A stretch of DNA of 14,775 nucleotides from Granulicella sp. Lineage in GTDB: Bacteria; Acidobacteriota; Terriglobia; Terriglobales; Acidobacteriaceae. The position numbers were made by a program, and so were the translations under genes. The notes under the pieces were generated by a model. It was not told the origin of the DNA, did not search any database, and worked only from the letters and a program-made list of their open reading frames with translations. Position 1 is the stretch's first letter. Each line of letters begins with the position of its first letter. The stretch lies in NCBI GenBank assembly GCA_003133205.1, contig PKWK01000134.1:1-14775 (forward strand), given 5' to 3'. Positions 14,771-14,775 of the stretch are shown here, in pieces.

Positions 14771-14775
14771 AATTC

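Overview
The window looks like chromosomal DNA of a soil-type Acidobacteriota, probably class Terriglobia (Granulicella, Edaphobacter or Terriglobus-like). This is inferred from a high-GC genome with several typical exported families side by side: a very large carboxypeptidase-regulatory-like/TonB-dependent outer-membrane receptor (Oar-like), a VWFA-related protein of the acidobacterial type (TIGR03436-like), and a long exported NHL-repeat protein with choice-of-anchor-D and Ig-like domains. No RNA genes, insertion sequences, CRISPR arrays or phage genes were seen.

Left edge (1-384). The Pro/Gln-rich C-terminal tail of an upstream plus-strand gene ends at 161 and is followed by a strong intrinsic terminator (201-241). 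Next come two tandem 19-bp repeat units and a hairpin at the 3' end of the transporter gene, which look like a dispersed intergenic repeat.

Metal-homeostasis block (376-4050). A minus-strand NRAMP Mn(II)/divalent metal transporter (mntH) is divergent from a plus-strand DtxR/MntR-family regulator. The intergenic region holds two TTAGG-type palindromes. One is a perfect 14-mer lying over the predicted -10 of the mntH promoter, so metal-loaded MntR plausibly represses uptake and perhaps itself. The regulator is followed by a TSUP (TauE/SafE) transporter and a DUF1634 membrane protein with practically no gap between them, probably one mntR-TSUP-DUF1634 transcription unit. A perfect 13-bp-stem terminator (4083-4118) closes it.

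Envelope/exported block (4175-14770). The 1373-aa Oar-like receptor is on the minus strand and is divergent from the plus-strand VWFA-related protein. About 190 bp further on is a 1289-aa secreted protein with two sets of NHL repeats, each perhaps a six-bladed propeller, separated and followed by HYDIN/choice-of-anchor-D-like and Ig-like domains. Its frame closes only 5 bp before the window ends, in the middle of what looks like another Ig/MBG-type domain. The shifted frame there continues plausibly, so this stop may come from a frameshift or sequencing error.

The most interesting items are the divergent Mn-regulated control region with a shared palindromic -10, the linkage of a TSUP-DUF1634 pair to a Mn regulon (a possible metal or counter-ion exporter), and the premature end of the NHL protein. 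No clearly new system was found. Most genes belong to recognisable families.
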